Source: JBMYRH01 sp049602155 (lineage in GTDB: Bacteria; Myxococcota_A; UBA9042; PHBI01; JBMYRH01). Taken from it: a stretch of DNA of 64,000 nt. This document shows, in pieces, positions 46,001-54,688 of the stretch. The notes beneath the pieces were generated by a model. That model was not told where the DNA came from and did not search any database. It worked only from the letters and a program-made list of their open reading frames with translations. Each line of letters opens with the position of its first letter. Position 1 is the stretch's first letter. Location: contig JBMYRH010000006.1 in NCBI GenBank assembly GCA_049602155.1, forward strand, positions 1-64,000, read 5' to 3'. Made by a program: the position numbers and the translations under genes.

Positions 46001-49000
46001 GATGCACGTCGCCCCGTAGAGGTTGCAGTCAAGCGCGGACGGAGCGTAGTCACAGAGCGCCTCCAGGTTCTGCACGAGGCAGGTGCCCACCGCTGCGTAG
46101 CTTGTCAAAGTGTCGCCTTCGCAGCTCGCTGCGGGGGGCTCCAGGCAGGGGTTGGGCTCGCAGGGAGATGGGCTGACGGTGAGTAAGATCGCGTCCTCAA
46201 CGCTGAAGCCGTCCTCTGAGCCGTCTTGGCCCTCTGCACCGGTGTCCTTGTCGCAGTAGGTCCAGGTGCGCCCTTGGTCCACCGTCACGCGCATGACGAG
46301 GGCAAGGTCGCCGGTGTCTGGGGGGATCCAAAATCCGTTGTACTTGTCGATATCGACTTGCTCGCCTTCTCCCGTCCAAGCGCTAGCAGCGATGCCCTCG
46401 ATGACCGCCCATTGAGCAAGTTCGACGGTGGGATCCTCACCCTGAGGTCCGGCGACGAGCTGAGTTCGGATTGCGGGGGCCGGATCGGTCCCGGCGCTCA
46501 GGCTGGTGGCGGGCAACTCGCGCATGGCGACGCTCGCGATCACTTCATCACCGAGCATGATGGTCTCGGGCAACAGTGGCGCCTCGATGCGACACCAGTC
46601 GACCGCGTTCACGGGCGGACACGCAGGGTTGGCTTCACCTGGGCTGCCCATGTCCCCCTTTCCGTAATCAGACACCGCGAAACACCAAGCCGAAGGATCG
46701 TCATTGGCGTTGGCGTCGAAGCTGTCGGGGGCCAATTGCCAGGATGTACCGCTCTGACTGCCCCATGCCTTGGCGGAGTAGCTGATGGCGTCGATGAGCT
46801 CGTCTTGGCAGGTCAGCGTGAGGGTTGAACCACCGGTCGGTAGCACAAAGGAAGCGGGCAGCACGTGGTCGGGGTACAGGCCGCCGTTGAACGCAGGGGT
46901 CGCGCTCATGGCAAACAGGCTGGCCGCACCTGGCCCTATCCATGCTGGGCTTCCGGGCGCGATGGGCGCGCTCTCCGCACCCTCTGCATCAAGTACACAG
47001 CCGCTGAGGTCAACCCAGCCATCCGTGACGTTTCGAAGCTCGAGCCAGCTCCCTACAGAGGGGCTGCTTTGGAGCGGCGCGGTCAGGAACTCTGTGAAGA
47101 TGACGCTGCCCTGTGTCGGGACGCTGTCTACCCCCACGCAGGCGCCTTCGAGGCAGGTCGTGCCGAGGGTCGCGCAGTCGATGTCGTGAGATGCATACTC
47201 GCAGACTGCTTCACCCGTGCTGGCGTCTGCGCTGCAGGTACCGATAGTCGCGCTCGATGACGCGACGTCGCCATTGCACACTGCGGGGGAGGAAGCCACG
47301 CAGGGGTTTGGCAGGCACGGGTCGGTGGTGTCGAGGCATGTGCCTGCCTGGCAGAGCACGCCGGTCGCCGAGCAGTCTTCCTGGACGGATACGGTGTAGA
47401 CGCACTCCCCGCCCACACAGGTTCCCATAGGCTCGTAGGCCGTAGCGACCCCAAGGAGGCAGGTGTTGTCCGGGGGTTGAGCGCAGAGGACCCCTTCGCA
47501 GGGATCTGGGACGGGGCAGGGCGGGTTCGGTGCCCCGGGGGTGCCTGTGTTTCCATCGGCGTAGACCGCGGAGGCGCCACACCAGACGCTCCCTTCGTCG
47601 TTAGCGTCGCTCTGATAGGCATCTGTGCTCAGCTGCATGGACTCTCCGGCTGCGAGCGGGAAGCCCAGGTCAGCACCCCAGGTGACGCTGTCGATGAGCG
47701 CATCTTGGCAATGCAGCCGCAGAGAGTCTGCAACGTTCCCTAAGCTCAGGCTGGCGTAGGTATAGTCACCGACTAGGCCCCCATTGAGGTCGACGTCTGA
47801 GCTCCGGGTAAAGAGGAGGACATCACCCGGCGCGGCGAGCAGGCCTCCACCATGAGAGATCGTGTGTGACTCTGTGGTGCCACTTGAGAGGACGCAACCT
47901 TCGAGGTTCACCGGGCCGGGCGCCAAGACGGTAAGCTCGAACCACTCTCCTTGGTTGTCGGAGATGCCTGCCGGGTTGGGCATAATCTCCGTCAGCACAA
48001 GCTCTCCAGGCCCTGGGACGGCCGCGACGTCGGTACATGCACCGCCGTCGCAGGTGCCGCCCAGGACGGCACAGGACTGCATCTCTTCTTCGAAGCTGCA
48101 AGCTGCCTCAAGTCCGTCTACAGCGCAGCTCCCTGGAGCCAGGCTGGTCACGACGTGTAGGCCGTCCTCCGAGCAGGTGGGCTCGGGAGCCGAGGTGCAC
48201 GGGTTGGGGTCGCAGGGATCGAGCCCTGTCGTGAGTTGACCGGCCTCTGCGGCGCTGTAGCCGTCCTCTGAACCAGTGAGGTCACAGAGCGTCCAAAGCT
48301 CGCCGGCGTTCACCGAGAAACGCGCGACGACCTGGTACGCACCTGGAGCTGGCGCCACAAGAGCCACCTCGTAGAGGTCCCAGCCGGGGCTCTCGGTGTC
48401 TGTCCATGTGGTCGCCCCGTCTGCAGGCGTCCAGGTGAAGAGATCGCTCTCTGTGCCGGGGTCTGCACCCCACGGGCCGATACCGATCTCGGCAGAGAGG
48501 TCGGGGTGCGCATCGACCCATGGGTTGAGATCCGTGATCCCTTCATCATAGACAACGGCGGCGGCGATGTAGGGCGTCTCGACAAGCAACTCGGCGTCTA
48601 CGGGGCTCACGAGGCGACACGCGTCGACGCTCGCGTCCGGCTCTGCACAGGCCGAATTGGGGGCGCCGGGGCTGCCGAAATTATCCACCATGTAGACCGT
48701 GGATGCGCGACACCATGCGGCGGCATTGTCATTGGTCTGCGCGTCTGGTGCGGTGTTGCTGCCGAGGCTCAGCGATCGCCCTGATGCCATCGGCCATGTC
48801 GCTTTGTCGTAAGCCACGGTGTCGATCATTTGCCCTGCACAGGTCACGATCACTTCGTCGGTGGTGTTGCCAAGGAAGAAGTTTGAGTAGACGAGGTCAG
48901 GTGAGAGCCCACCGTTGAGAGCCGCGTCGTTACCACTCGCGAGGAGCCAGGTGGCTCCTGCGGGGACGAGCGTCGTGCCCGTGGCCTCGGCGAGGGTGAC

Positions 49001-49561
49001 AGAGTCCGAGCCCGTGTCGTGCAGATGGCAATGGGCCAATGAGACGTCGTGAACCGAGGTGTTGGTGAGCTCGAACCACTCCGCATTGGCATCTGAGAAC
49101 CCGACGGGATCAAACATGATCTCGGTGATGACCAGCTCACCCGGCAGGGGCGATGGCCCTTCCGTGACCGTCGGGCCTGTGTCCTCGGTGTCACCTTGTA
49201 TGGCATCGGCCGAGGGGGGAGCGTCGCTGTCCGCGCTCGCATCCGAGGCAGCGTCGTCAGCGGGGTCCCCCTCTACGTCGGGGGCGCTGGGGACGTCCTC
49301 GAGAACCGAGGTGTCATCGGCGACAGCCACATCGCCCTCAGGTCCAGCGACATCTGCATCGTCACTCGGTGGCGACCCGATATCCTCAGGTGTGAGCGCG
49401 TCTTGCGGCTCTGCAGCGCCGCCATCAACGTCGGAACTTTCCGGCGTATCACTCGCGCCGTCGCCGCTAGGTGGTGGCTCTGACTCACCGCTGCAGCTCG
49501 TAAGAACGGCGAGGCATGTCGCGAATAGGGCAGAGGTGAGTAGGGACGGGCGACTTCGCAT
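43025..49561 (-). CDS. giant lamin-tail-domain repeat lipoprotein
   Basis: Surface lipoprotein of 2178 residues. Lipobox VLTSC (Cys23) is followed by an acidic linker to about 135. Six lamin-tail-like (LTD) modules each begin like GELVITEIM...EWFELTNTS and end GSPGAPN; the first two start near residues 140 and 518. Between them lie Cys-rich modules (DPCDPNPC...C...C, about 60 residues) and beta-sandwich modules (VDWCRLQSP...VYGRVY...TWTWCDL). Module order varies, so the repeats did not arise by simple tandem copying. Probably a rigid adhesin or matrix protein. Start is the ATG at 49561. Confidence 0.85.
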   Translation of the reverse strand: MRSRPSLLTSALFATCLAVLTSCSGESEPPPSGDGASDTPESSDVDGGAAEPQDALTPEDIGSPPSDDADVAGPEGDVAVADDTSVLEDVPSAPDVEGDPADDAASDASADSDAPPSADAIQGDTEDTGPTVTEGPSPLPGELVITEIMFDPVGFSDANAEWFELTNTSVHDVSLAHCHLHDTGSDSVTLAEATGTTLVPAGATWLLASGNDAALNGGLSPDLVYSNFFLGNTTDEVIVTCAGQMIDTVAYDKATWPMASGRSLSLGSNTAPDAQTNDNAAAWCRASTVYMVDNFGSPGAPNSACAEPDASVDACRLVSPVDAELLVETPYIAAAVVYDEGITDLNPWVDAHPDLSAEIGIGPWGADPGTESDLFTWTPADGATTWTDTESPGWDLYEVALVAPAPGAYQVVARFSVNAGELWTLCDLTGSEDGYSAAEAGQLTTGLDPCDPNPCTSAPEPTCSEDGLHVVTSLAPGSCAVDGLEAACSFEEEMQSCAVLGGTCDGGACTDVAAVPGPGELVLTEIMPNPAGISDNQGEWFELTVLAPGPVNLEGCVLSSGTTESHTISHGGGLLAAPGDVLLFTRSSDVDLNGGLVGDYTYASLSLGNVADSLRLHCQDALIDSVTWGADLGFPLAAGESMQLSTDAYQSDANDEGSVWCGASAVYADGNTGTPGAPNPPCPVPDPCEGVLCAQPPDNTCLLGVATAYEPMGTCVGGECVYTVSVQEDCSATGVLCQAGTCLDTTDPCLPNPCVASSPAVCNGDVASSSATIGTCSADASTGEAVCEYASHDIDCATLGTTCLEGACVGVDSVPTQGSVIFTEFLTAPLQSSPSVGSWLELRNVTDGWVDLSGCVLDAEGAESAPIAPGSPAWIGPGAASLFAMSATPAFNGGLYPDHVLPASFVLPTGGSTLTLTCQDELIDAISYSAKAWGSQSGTSWQLAPDSFDANANDDPSAWCFAVSDYGKGDMGSPGEANPACPPVNAVDWCRIEAPLLPETIMLGDEVIASVAMRELPATSLSAGTDPAPAIRTQLVAGPQGEDPTVELAQWAVIEGIAASAWTGEGEQVDIDKYNGFWIPPDTGDLALVMRVTVDQGRTWTYCDKDTGAEGQDGSEDGFSVEDAILLTVSPSPCEPNPCLEPPAASCEGDTLTSYAAVGTCLVQNLEALCDYAPSALDCNLYGATCIEGACDGMPRVPEPGDVVITELMIAPEASSDDGGEWLELLNTASEAVVLDGCTLSDPSASDIHTIDPPTPFVVQPGALVVFGRTGNPAANGGTPVDYFYGQTFTMDNDTDGVTLTCDGAVIDAVVYDSLFPTITGASIQLAPSSQDATANDEAASWCPSYTPYGAGDQGTPGAPNLVCPTPTPVDWCRLQSPASLLETEGTSVTVYGRVYQASVTDASSSVDPAPLLIGQLGYGPDGSDPTQDDVDWTYLSAEPNAAWSDVFEPGNDEYQATLIIPTPGQYDYAYRFSADGGLTWTWCDLAQGAPEADGSVDGYQVAASGDLYASEGPCDPNPCVEGAPAFCSDDHLITEESPGACTPLGDTFECDFVESVTNCAAAGGTCAEGACVDIGLPPTVGDLVFTEIMSNPSDVSDANGEWLELTNVSGHKLDLAGCALHGGSSSSELPGMHYILEQSAQLVMARNDDIASNGGVIAQATFSFPLTNSEQSMTFECGDLLIDAVSYDGTYPGGAGVAMQLDIASSNAEANDQPYNWCDATEKVSATGSDLGSPGAPNSACPYVDPCLFTTCEAIPDASCEGDVLQMPTGEATCDEGVCDYPVTLIDCTETGQTCLDGACVTPTNAVDWCRLQWPLSVSVYPGETTIVYGRYFEAGLTDLTASVDESALVQAEIAFGPDGSDPSVDDAGWTLAFPADANPGWDNAEPGVDEVWAEVPSPPTGVYDFAMRITVDGGHTWTWCDTAPVAESNGSEDGYQVANAGHWETQSDPCEALACDAPPESSCEGDVRYSYAPTGTCAVEAGLAECTYEVSMLDCAAEGQACANGVCVDVAITPIAGELQLTEMMLEPSMAEAGAGWWLEYRSTSDGTLDLEGCVIQAGDQSAVLPKLESDLPAGGLVVIGSQADTTINGGYTPDVALPALILEKVAQTLSVTCDAIVIDSVTVDPALWPFTAGASLQLGAEHSDNADVESWCSSNTPYGDGDFGSPGVENEVCGP

Positions 49562-49629
49562 GACGAACTCCAGCGCACATGGTTTCGGTCAGCGCCCGTG
49601 GTTGACGGGGCTGCAATCCGAGGGAGTTT

Positions 49630-49659
49630 GATCTAGCCAAGTGAGGCACTATGACGCAA
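49630..49659 (-). promoter_or_regulatory. possible promoter of the lamin-tail lipoprotein gene
   Basis: On the minus strand TTGCGT (49659-49654), an 18-base spacer and TAGATC (49635-49630). This matches the pattern at 23402-23431. Predicted leader is about 62 bases. Confidence 0.3.
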
Positions 49660-49707
49660 CTGCCGTTTCAAGTGGCGTGGATCTCGGGGGCGCGGTAGGG
49701 ATATGGA

Positions 49708-50718
49708 ATGTACGGTTTAGCACGGCCACTGCTCTTCAGCTTATCCCCAGAGCGTGCGCACCGATTGGTGGTCGGTGGGCTCAAAATGCTCGGCCCACTG
49801 GCACGCGTCCCTGCCGGTTGGGCCTATCGTGGGCCCACCTCCGGCGAGACCGTCGAGATCGCAGGGCTGACCTTCGGGAACCCCCTTGGGTTAGCTGCTG
49901 GCTTAGATAAGGACGGGGAGCTCGTTCAATACTGGCCCTGCGTCGGCTTCGGCTTCGTGGAGCTCGGCACTGTGACCGCGCTTGCGCAGCCAGGTAACCC
50001 CCAGCCAAGACTCTTTCGCTTTCCGGAACGAGAAGCTCTCGTCAATCGAATGGGGTTCAATAATCACGGGTCGGAGGCGTTGGCCAAGCGGCTTAGAGGG
50101 CTCCGTGAATCAGGGTGGACATCGCCGGTGCCGGTGGGCGTTAACATTGGAAAGTCAAAAGTGACCCCCTTGGAGGACGCTGTGGCGGACTATGTGACCA
50201 GCACAGAGCGCCTCAGAGATGTGTCCGATTATCTCGTCGTCAACGTCAGCTCACCGAACACACCAGGCCTGCGTAGCCTGCAAGACCCGGCACACCTTCG
50301 AGGGATCGTGGCGGGGGTGGTTCAGGCGGCGGACAGCGTCCCCGTGTTCGTGAAACTCGCCCCAGATCTGGCCGATGAAGGCGTCATGGAGTCGGTCCAC
50401 GTCGCCGAGTCCGAGGGAGCGAGCGGTATCATTGCCACGAATACGACGATAGAGCGGCATGGCATCCCGGACGTCGGTGCCGGGGGGACCAGCGGAAAGC
50501 CCCTCTTCCCTCGCGCCCTTGATGTCGTGCGCCTCGTCGCACGCGAGAGCGCGTTGCCCGTGATCGGGGTAGGGGGTATCGCGAGCGCAGAAGATGCTGC
50601 GGCGATGATCGCGGCCGGCGCACGCGCTGTTCAAGTCTACTCAGCCCTTGTGTTTCAGGGGCCAGCCCTCGTTGGGGCGATTCGCCGAGGGCTACGCGAA
50701 GGGGGAGCCGCCGCGTGA
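49708..50718 (+). CDS. pyrD: dihydroorotate dehydrogenase (quinone), class 2
   Basis: Membrane-associated FMN enzyme of de novo pyrimidine synthesis, 336 residues. The amphipathic N-terminal helix pair (MYGLARPLLFSLSPERAHRL as two pieces) marks class 2. FMN and catalytic blocks are GLDKDGELV, MGFNNHG, VNVSSPNTPGLRSLQ (catalytic Ser) and IGVGGIASAEDAA. TAGGGA lies about 8 bases upstream. The next gene's GTG overlaps its TGA by four bases. Confidence 0.95.
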   Translation: MYGLARPLLFSLSPERAHRLVVGGLKMLGPLARVPAGWAYRGPTSGETVEIAGLTFGNPLGLAAGLDKDGELVQYWPCVGFGFVELGTVTALAQPGNPQPRLFRFPEREALVNRMGFNNHGSEALAKRLRGLRESGWTSPVPVGVNIGKSKVTPLEDAVADYVTSTERLRDVSDYLVVNVSSPNTPGLRSLQDPAHLRGIVAGVVQAADSVPVFVKLAPDLADEGVMESVHVAESEGASGIIATNTTIERHGIPDVGAGGTSGKPLFPRALDVVRLVARESALPVIGVGGIASAEDAAAMIAAGARAVQVYSALVFQGPALVGAIRRGLREGGAAA

Positions 50719-51614
50719 GCGAGTTCGCCGCGACCGTCGTCGAGATCCATGGGATGAAGGCGACTGTGCTGCCACTTGAGGGCGGAGAGCGCGTCCGCTG
50801 TCGCCCTCTGCGCGATCGACGTCAGCTCGCCGTGGGGGATAGAGTCACCGTCACCTCTGGGAAGCACGGCCCCGTGGTCTCTGAGCTGACCGAGCGGACG
50901 CGCTGCTTGTGGCGCCCTGTGGAGCGTGGTCGCCGATTGATGGCTGCGCATGTGGATCGTGTCTGCGTGGTGGTGTCGGTGAGCCCACCGCCCCGCGCGG
51001 GGCTGATAGACCGCTTCTTGGTGGCGGCCGAGGCCGCGGGGATCGACGTGACCTTGGTCCTGAACAAGACCGACATCGCTGATGGGCTTGTCGAGGCTGA
51101 GGCCGAGCTCCGGGCCTATGAAGCGCTGGGCTATCAGATCCTTCGCACCAGCGCTGAGTCAGGCGAGGGGTTAGAGGCGTTGAGCGCACATGTCGCGGAC
51201 GGGTTTAGCGTGTTTGCAGGGCATTCCGGGGTGGGTAAGTCGTCCCTCCTCAACCAACTCGTGCCAGGGCTAGACCTCGGTGTTGGTGAGACCAACGAGA
51301 TGACGGGCAAGGGCCGGCACACGACATCGGTGACCACCTGCCATGAGATAGGCGGGCCTTGGCCGGACGGGGCGCTCCTCGCGGACACCCCTGGCGTCCG
51401 TGCGTTCGGGCTTTACGGGATGCCGTTGACGGAGATCGCCCTCGGGTTCCGCGACCTGGCACCCCACCGCGCCAACTGTAAGTTTCGGGACTGCCTGCAC
51501 GAGAGTGAGCCAGACTGCGCCGTCCGAGCAGCAGTCGAGTCTGGAGACGTCGCCGCGGCCCGCGTCGAAGGATACACCCGCATCTTGGCCTCGGTGCGTG
51601 CGGGCGACGGCTGA
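50715..51614 (+). CDS. rsgA: ribosome small-subunit-dependent GTPase RsgA
   Basis: Circularly permuted GTPase of 299 residues that checks late 30S assembly. An N-terminal OB fold is followed by G-motifs in permuted order: NKTD near residue 117, then GHSGVGKSSLLNQL near 172 and DTPGVRAFG near 220. The C-terminal zinc site is CKFRDCLHESEPDC. GTG start overlaps the pyrD stop as GTGA. Confidence 0.95.
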   Translation: MSEFAATVVEIHGMKATVLPLEGGERVRCRPLRDRRQLAVGDRVTVTSGKHGPVVSELTERTRCLWRPVERGRRLMAAHVDRVCVVVSVSPPPRAGLIDRFLVAAEAAGIDVTLVLNKTDIADGLVEAEAELRAYEALGYQILRTSAESGEGLEALSAHVADGFSVFAGHSGVGKSSLLNQLVPGLDLGVGETNEMTGKGRHTTSVTTCHEIGGPWPDGALLADTPGVRAFGLYGMPLTEIALGFRDLAPHRANCKFRDCLHESEPDCAVRAAVESGDVAAARVEGYTRILASVRAGDG

Positions 51615-51699
51615 GCCTTCGCGGGAAGTGAACGCGGCGGTCACGCGTTGGGGTGGGGCGTACTTTGACGCTTCTGCAACCCGGCCAGATACTCGCTTT

Positions 51700-52992
51700 G
51701 TGATTCGCCCCCACGCACTGCTCCTGTTCGTCATGATGACGCCCTTGCCGGCCTCGGCAGCGACGATCGTGACCCCACCGACCAAGCCGGTCGATGCCGC
51801 CTTGCTGGGGATCCCCGTCCCGATCGCGGATCCGGGTGGGCGCGCGCTTGAGGGGTTTTATCGAGGCCTTCGCCGCGCTGAGGCCCAAGAGGGCAAGGCG
51901 CGGATCGTCGTTTGGGGCGCCAGTCACATGGCGGGAGATCTCTTCACCAAGGTCATCCGCCATCGGCTTCAAGGGACGTTTGGTGATGCCGGGCCAGGGT
52001 TCATCGTCCCAGGGCCGCCGTGGCGCGACTACAACCATCGAGATCTCAACATCTCCTTCTCAAAGGACAGGTGGGACCCCTACTGGGTGAGCAAGAACCA
52101 CAAGCGTGAGGACGGGCTCTACGGGCTCGCCGGGGCCTCTTTCTCATCGCGGGATCGGCGGGCTTGGTCCGAGGTAGAGACGGCTCGCAAGAGTTTGTTC
52201 GGCCGTTTGGCGAGCAGTGTGGAGCTGTTCTATTGGAAGCATAAGCGGGCCGGTGACTTATGGGTGACGATCGACGGAGAGCGCCGTAAGAAGGTGCGGA
52301 TGAAGTCAAAGCGACCGGGCCCTGGCTATACGCGCTTTGACCTTGAGGACGACCGACATGTAGTGAAGCTCCAGCCGCGAGGTAACGGTCGCGTGCACCT
52401 CTTCGGGATGGCTCTTGAGCGCGATGTCCCAGGGGTGGTGATGGACGTGATGGGGATCAACGGTGCGCGTCTGTCGGCGCAGCTGTCTTGGGACCCTGCG
52501 CTGTTTGCGGAGCATCTGCGCCGGCGCGCACCTGACCTTGTGATCTTGGCTTACGGGACAAATGCCGCGGGCGATAAGCGCGACCCAATCACGGCCTATG
52601 AGCGGCGCATTGAGCGCGCAGTTCTGCGTGTGCGCGCGACTGTGCCAGGAGCCAGCTGCTTACTGATAGGCCCCTCGGACCGACCAGAGAGGGTCTCACG
52701 TCCGGATGGGAAGCCTTGGCCTGAGGATGAAGCGCAGCAGTTCTTTGCACGCGCGCGTCAGCCCCAACTGATCGCCGCTCAGAAGCGCGTCGCCCTCCGA
52801 AATGGTTGCGGGTATTGGGACATGGCCGCAGCGATGGGCGGATCGCTGAGTATGCTCCGTTGGGTCCACTCTGAGCCACGCCTCGCAGCGCGCGACTACA
52901 TTCACCTTACTCGGGCAGGGTATGAGCGCCTCGGGGGGCTCTTTCACCAAGCCCTGATGGCCGGTTATTCGAGCGCGCCCCCTGCGCCTTAA
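51700..52992 (+). CDS. exported SGNH-hydrolase-fold protein (O-acyl transferase-type)
   Basis: Protein of 430 residues with signal peptide cleaved near PASA-ATI. SGNH blocks are WGASHMAGD (GAS in place of GDS, catalytic Ser kept), YGTNAAGD, and RDYIHLTRAG (catalytic Asp/His). A beta insert lies between the first two blocks. It is a clear paralog of the convergent 52989-54686 product and may accept or remove acyl groups on envelope glycans. GTG at 51700 is an uncertain start (no site); GTG at 51628 is an alternative. Confidence 0.72.
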   Translation: MIRPHALLLFVMMTPLPASAATIVTPPTKPVDAALLGIPVPIADPGGRALEGFYRGLRRAEAQEGKARIVVWGASHMAGDLFTKVIRHRLQGTFGDAGPGFIVPGPPWRDYNHRDLNISFSKDRWDPYWVSKNHKREDGLYGLAGASFSSRDRRAWSEVETARKSLFGRLASSVELFYWKHKRAGDLWVTIDGERRKKVRMKSKRPGPGYTRFDLEDDRHVVKLQPRGNGRVHLFGMALERDVPGVVMDVMGINGARLSAQLSWDPALFAEHLRRRAPDLVILAYGTNAAGDKRDPITAYERRIERAVLRVRATVPGASCLLIGPSDRPERVSRPDGKPWPEDEAQQFFARARQPQLIAAQKRVALRNGCGYWDMAAAMGGSLSMLRWVHSEPRLAARDYIHLTRAGYERLGGLFHQALMAGYSSAPPAP

Positions 52993-54686
52993 TCGCCCGG
53001 TGGCACCTTGGCGGGTTGCGCGAGCCAGTCCGAGAACCCCTTCATGAGCGCCTTGAAGTAGAGCTCGCCTAGGACCATCGAGCCCTGGCGTGTCAGGTGG
53101 GCATAGTCGCCCTCTGCGAGCCCTTTGCTGACCCAGCCTGCCATGGAGTCACGTCCACCCATCGCGTCGTAGGCGCTCCAGTACGCACAGCCCTCTTCAA
53201 GCGCGACACGGCGCTGCGCATCGATCATCTCAATGAGCCGCTCTGGCGTCCTCGCACGCCGTCGGACCTTGACCCCGTGGTCGACTGGGGACATCAGCAG
53301 GCAAGCGGCCTCTGGCCGCGACTCACGGAAGCGCTTCACGGCGTCTCGATAGCCTGCCTCATACCGCGCGATGGACGTCTTGTCGGACAAGCTGTTGCCG
53401 CCGAACATGAGGATGACCAGGTCTGGAGCCCGTGCCTGCAGCTGTCGCTTCCAATGGTCGGGGTCCGCGTTAAGCAGGCGGCGCAGGCGCGCTCCGACCA
53501 TCCCGATGCCATCGTAGACCACCCCAGGGATATCGCGCTCCATGGCGACGCCGTAGACGCGAACCCCGCCGCCCATGGCTCGGATCCTCAGCTTGTGAGG
53601 TCCATCGGGGACCTCGACGACGTGTACAGCGTCCGTCAGCGTCTCGGCGGTCATGTCGACCATCGTGGGCTCTCCGCCATCCATCCGCAGCTCGAGTTGG
53701 CCCTGTTTAGGCTGCTTGGCGTGGTAGATATAGAAGGTGCTGACGCTGCCCCCGACAGGGCCCTTGTCCGAGGTCCCAAACGTGGCCCACGCGCCTGTGT
53801 AGCCGCGGCTCGATACCCCGCCATAGCCGTAGTGTCCGTCACGGGCCTGCTTCTTGATGACGTTGGCCGTCTTCCAGCCACGTGACTTCCACCGCACGTC
53901 CTTTTGGCGGTACCACTCAGTGCCCGAGTCCACCATGATGAAGCCGTGACCCGCGTCACCGAAAGCGGTCTGCAAGAGCCGGCGCGTCATGTGCGTGAGG
54001 CCATCTGCAGCGATGACGCTGTCGCCCCAATGGGAGACACGGGTCTTCCCCTTCTTCAACGCGGTCTGCTTGAGGGCTCGGTAGAAGGGGGCCATCGCCC
54101 CCTTGGTGTCCTCAATCTCAGCGGTGATGCCCTCGTAGGCCGCCGGCGGGATGGAGATTGAGGGGGCAGGCGGCTTTTCAGGGCTTGAAGGGGGAGCTGC
54201 GCCTGCCGCGTCGTCGGTGTCGGCTGAGGCGTCGGGTGCTGACGCTACGGGCGCCTCAGTCACTGGGGCGACCGGTGTCGGCGTCTGCACGACGACGGCG
54301 GCGATCTTCGCGAGCGTCGCGGTGTCATCGAGCGCCTCGGCGCGCGCCACCTTAGCGTCCGTCTCTTGGGACTCCTCGGAGAACCCGAACGCCTGGCTAA
54401 AGGGGAGGGGGTCTCCCGGGCGCCAGATGACCATCTCTTCGACGTCCATGCCGAGGACGCAGCGCTTACCGCAGCAGGGGGTCTCAGGGCTCTCGGCCTC
54501 GATGTCGGCTACCTCCGCGCACGGCGGTTGTGACGGGATCACCTCACTCAGCGCATAAGGGATAGGCAGGAGCGCCGTGATCATGACGAGCAAGAGGGTG
54601 GCCCGAGCGACCCCGGGTGGGCGGCCCTGTCCGTCCCAATCGGCGTCTGGATCGTTCGAAATCTCAATTTCGTGAAAGGTCGCCAC
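52989..54686 (-). CDS. membrane-anchored SGNH-hydrolase-fold protein (AlgJ/AlgX/PatB-like)
   Basis: Protein of 565 residues. An N-terminal helix (ATLLLVMITALLPIPYAL) anchors it; then a Cys-containing segment (CCGKRC) and an Ala/Pro-rich linker to about 180. The SGNH domain has WGDSVIAADG, MFGGNSLSD and EGDYAHLTRQG with the catalytic Ser, Asn and Asp/His. It begins 2 bases after the MBOAT gene stop, the usual pairing in which MBOAT moves an acyl group across the membrane and the SGNH partner places it on a polysaccharide. Stop shares TTAA with the convergent paralog. Confidence 0.85.
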   Translation of the reverse strand: MATFHEIEISNDPDADWDGQGRPPGVARATLLLVMITALLPIPYALSEVIPSQPPCAEVADIEAESPETPCCGKRCVLGMDVEEMVIWRPGDPLPFSQAFGFSEESQETDAKVARAEALDDTATLAKIAAVVVQTPTPVAPVTEAPVASAPDASADTDDAAGAAPPSSPEKPPAPSISIPPAAYEGITAEIEDTKGAMAPFYRALKQTALKKGKTRVSHWGDSVIAADGLTHMTRRLLQTAFGDAGHGFIMVDSGTEWYRQKDVRWKSRGWKTANVIKKQARDGHYGYGGVSSRGYTGAWATFGTSDKGPVGGSVSTFYIYHAKQPKQGQLELRMDGGEPTMVDMTAETLTDAVHVVEVPDGPHKLRIRAMGGGVRVYGVAMERDIPGVVYDGIGMVGARLRRLLNADPDHWKRQLQARAPDLVILMFGGNSLSDKTSIARYEAGYRDAVKRFRESRPEAACLLMSPVDHGVKVRRRARTPERLIEMIDAQRRVALEEGCAYWSAYDAMGGRDSMAGWVSKGLAEGDYAHLTRQGSMVLGELYFKALMKGFSDWLAQPAKVPPGD

Positions 54687-54688
54687 GT

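Noticed and set aside
49602..49631. Promoter for pyrD from TTGACG at 49602
   Set aside because: No acceptable -10 at 16-18 bases downstream.
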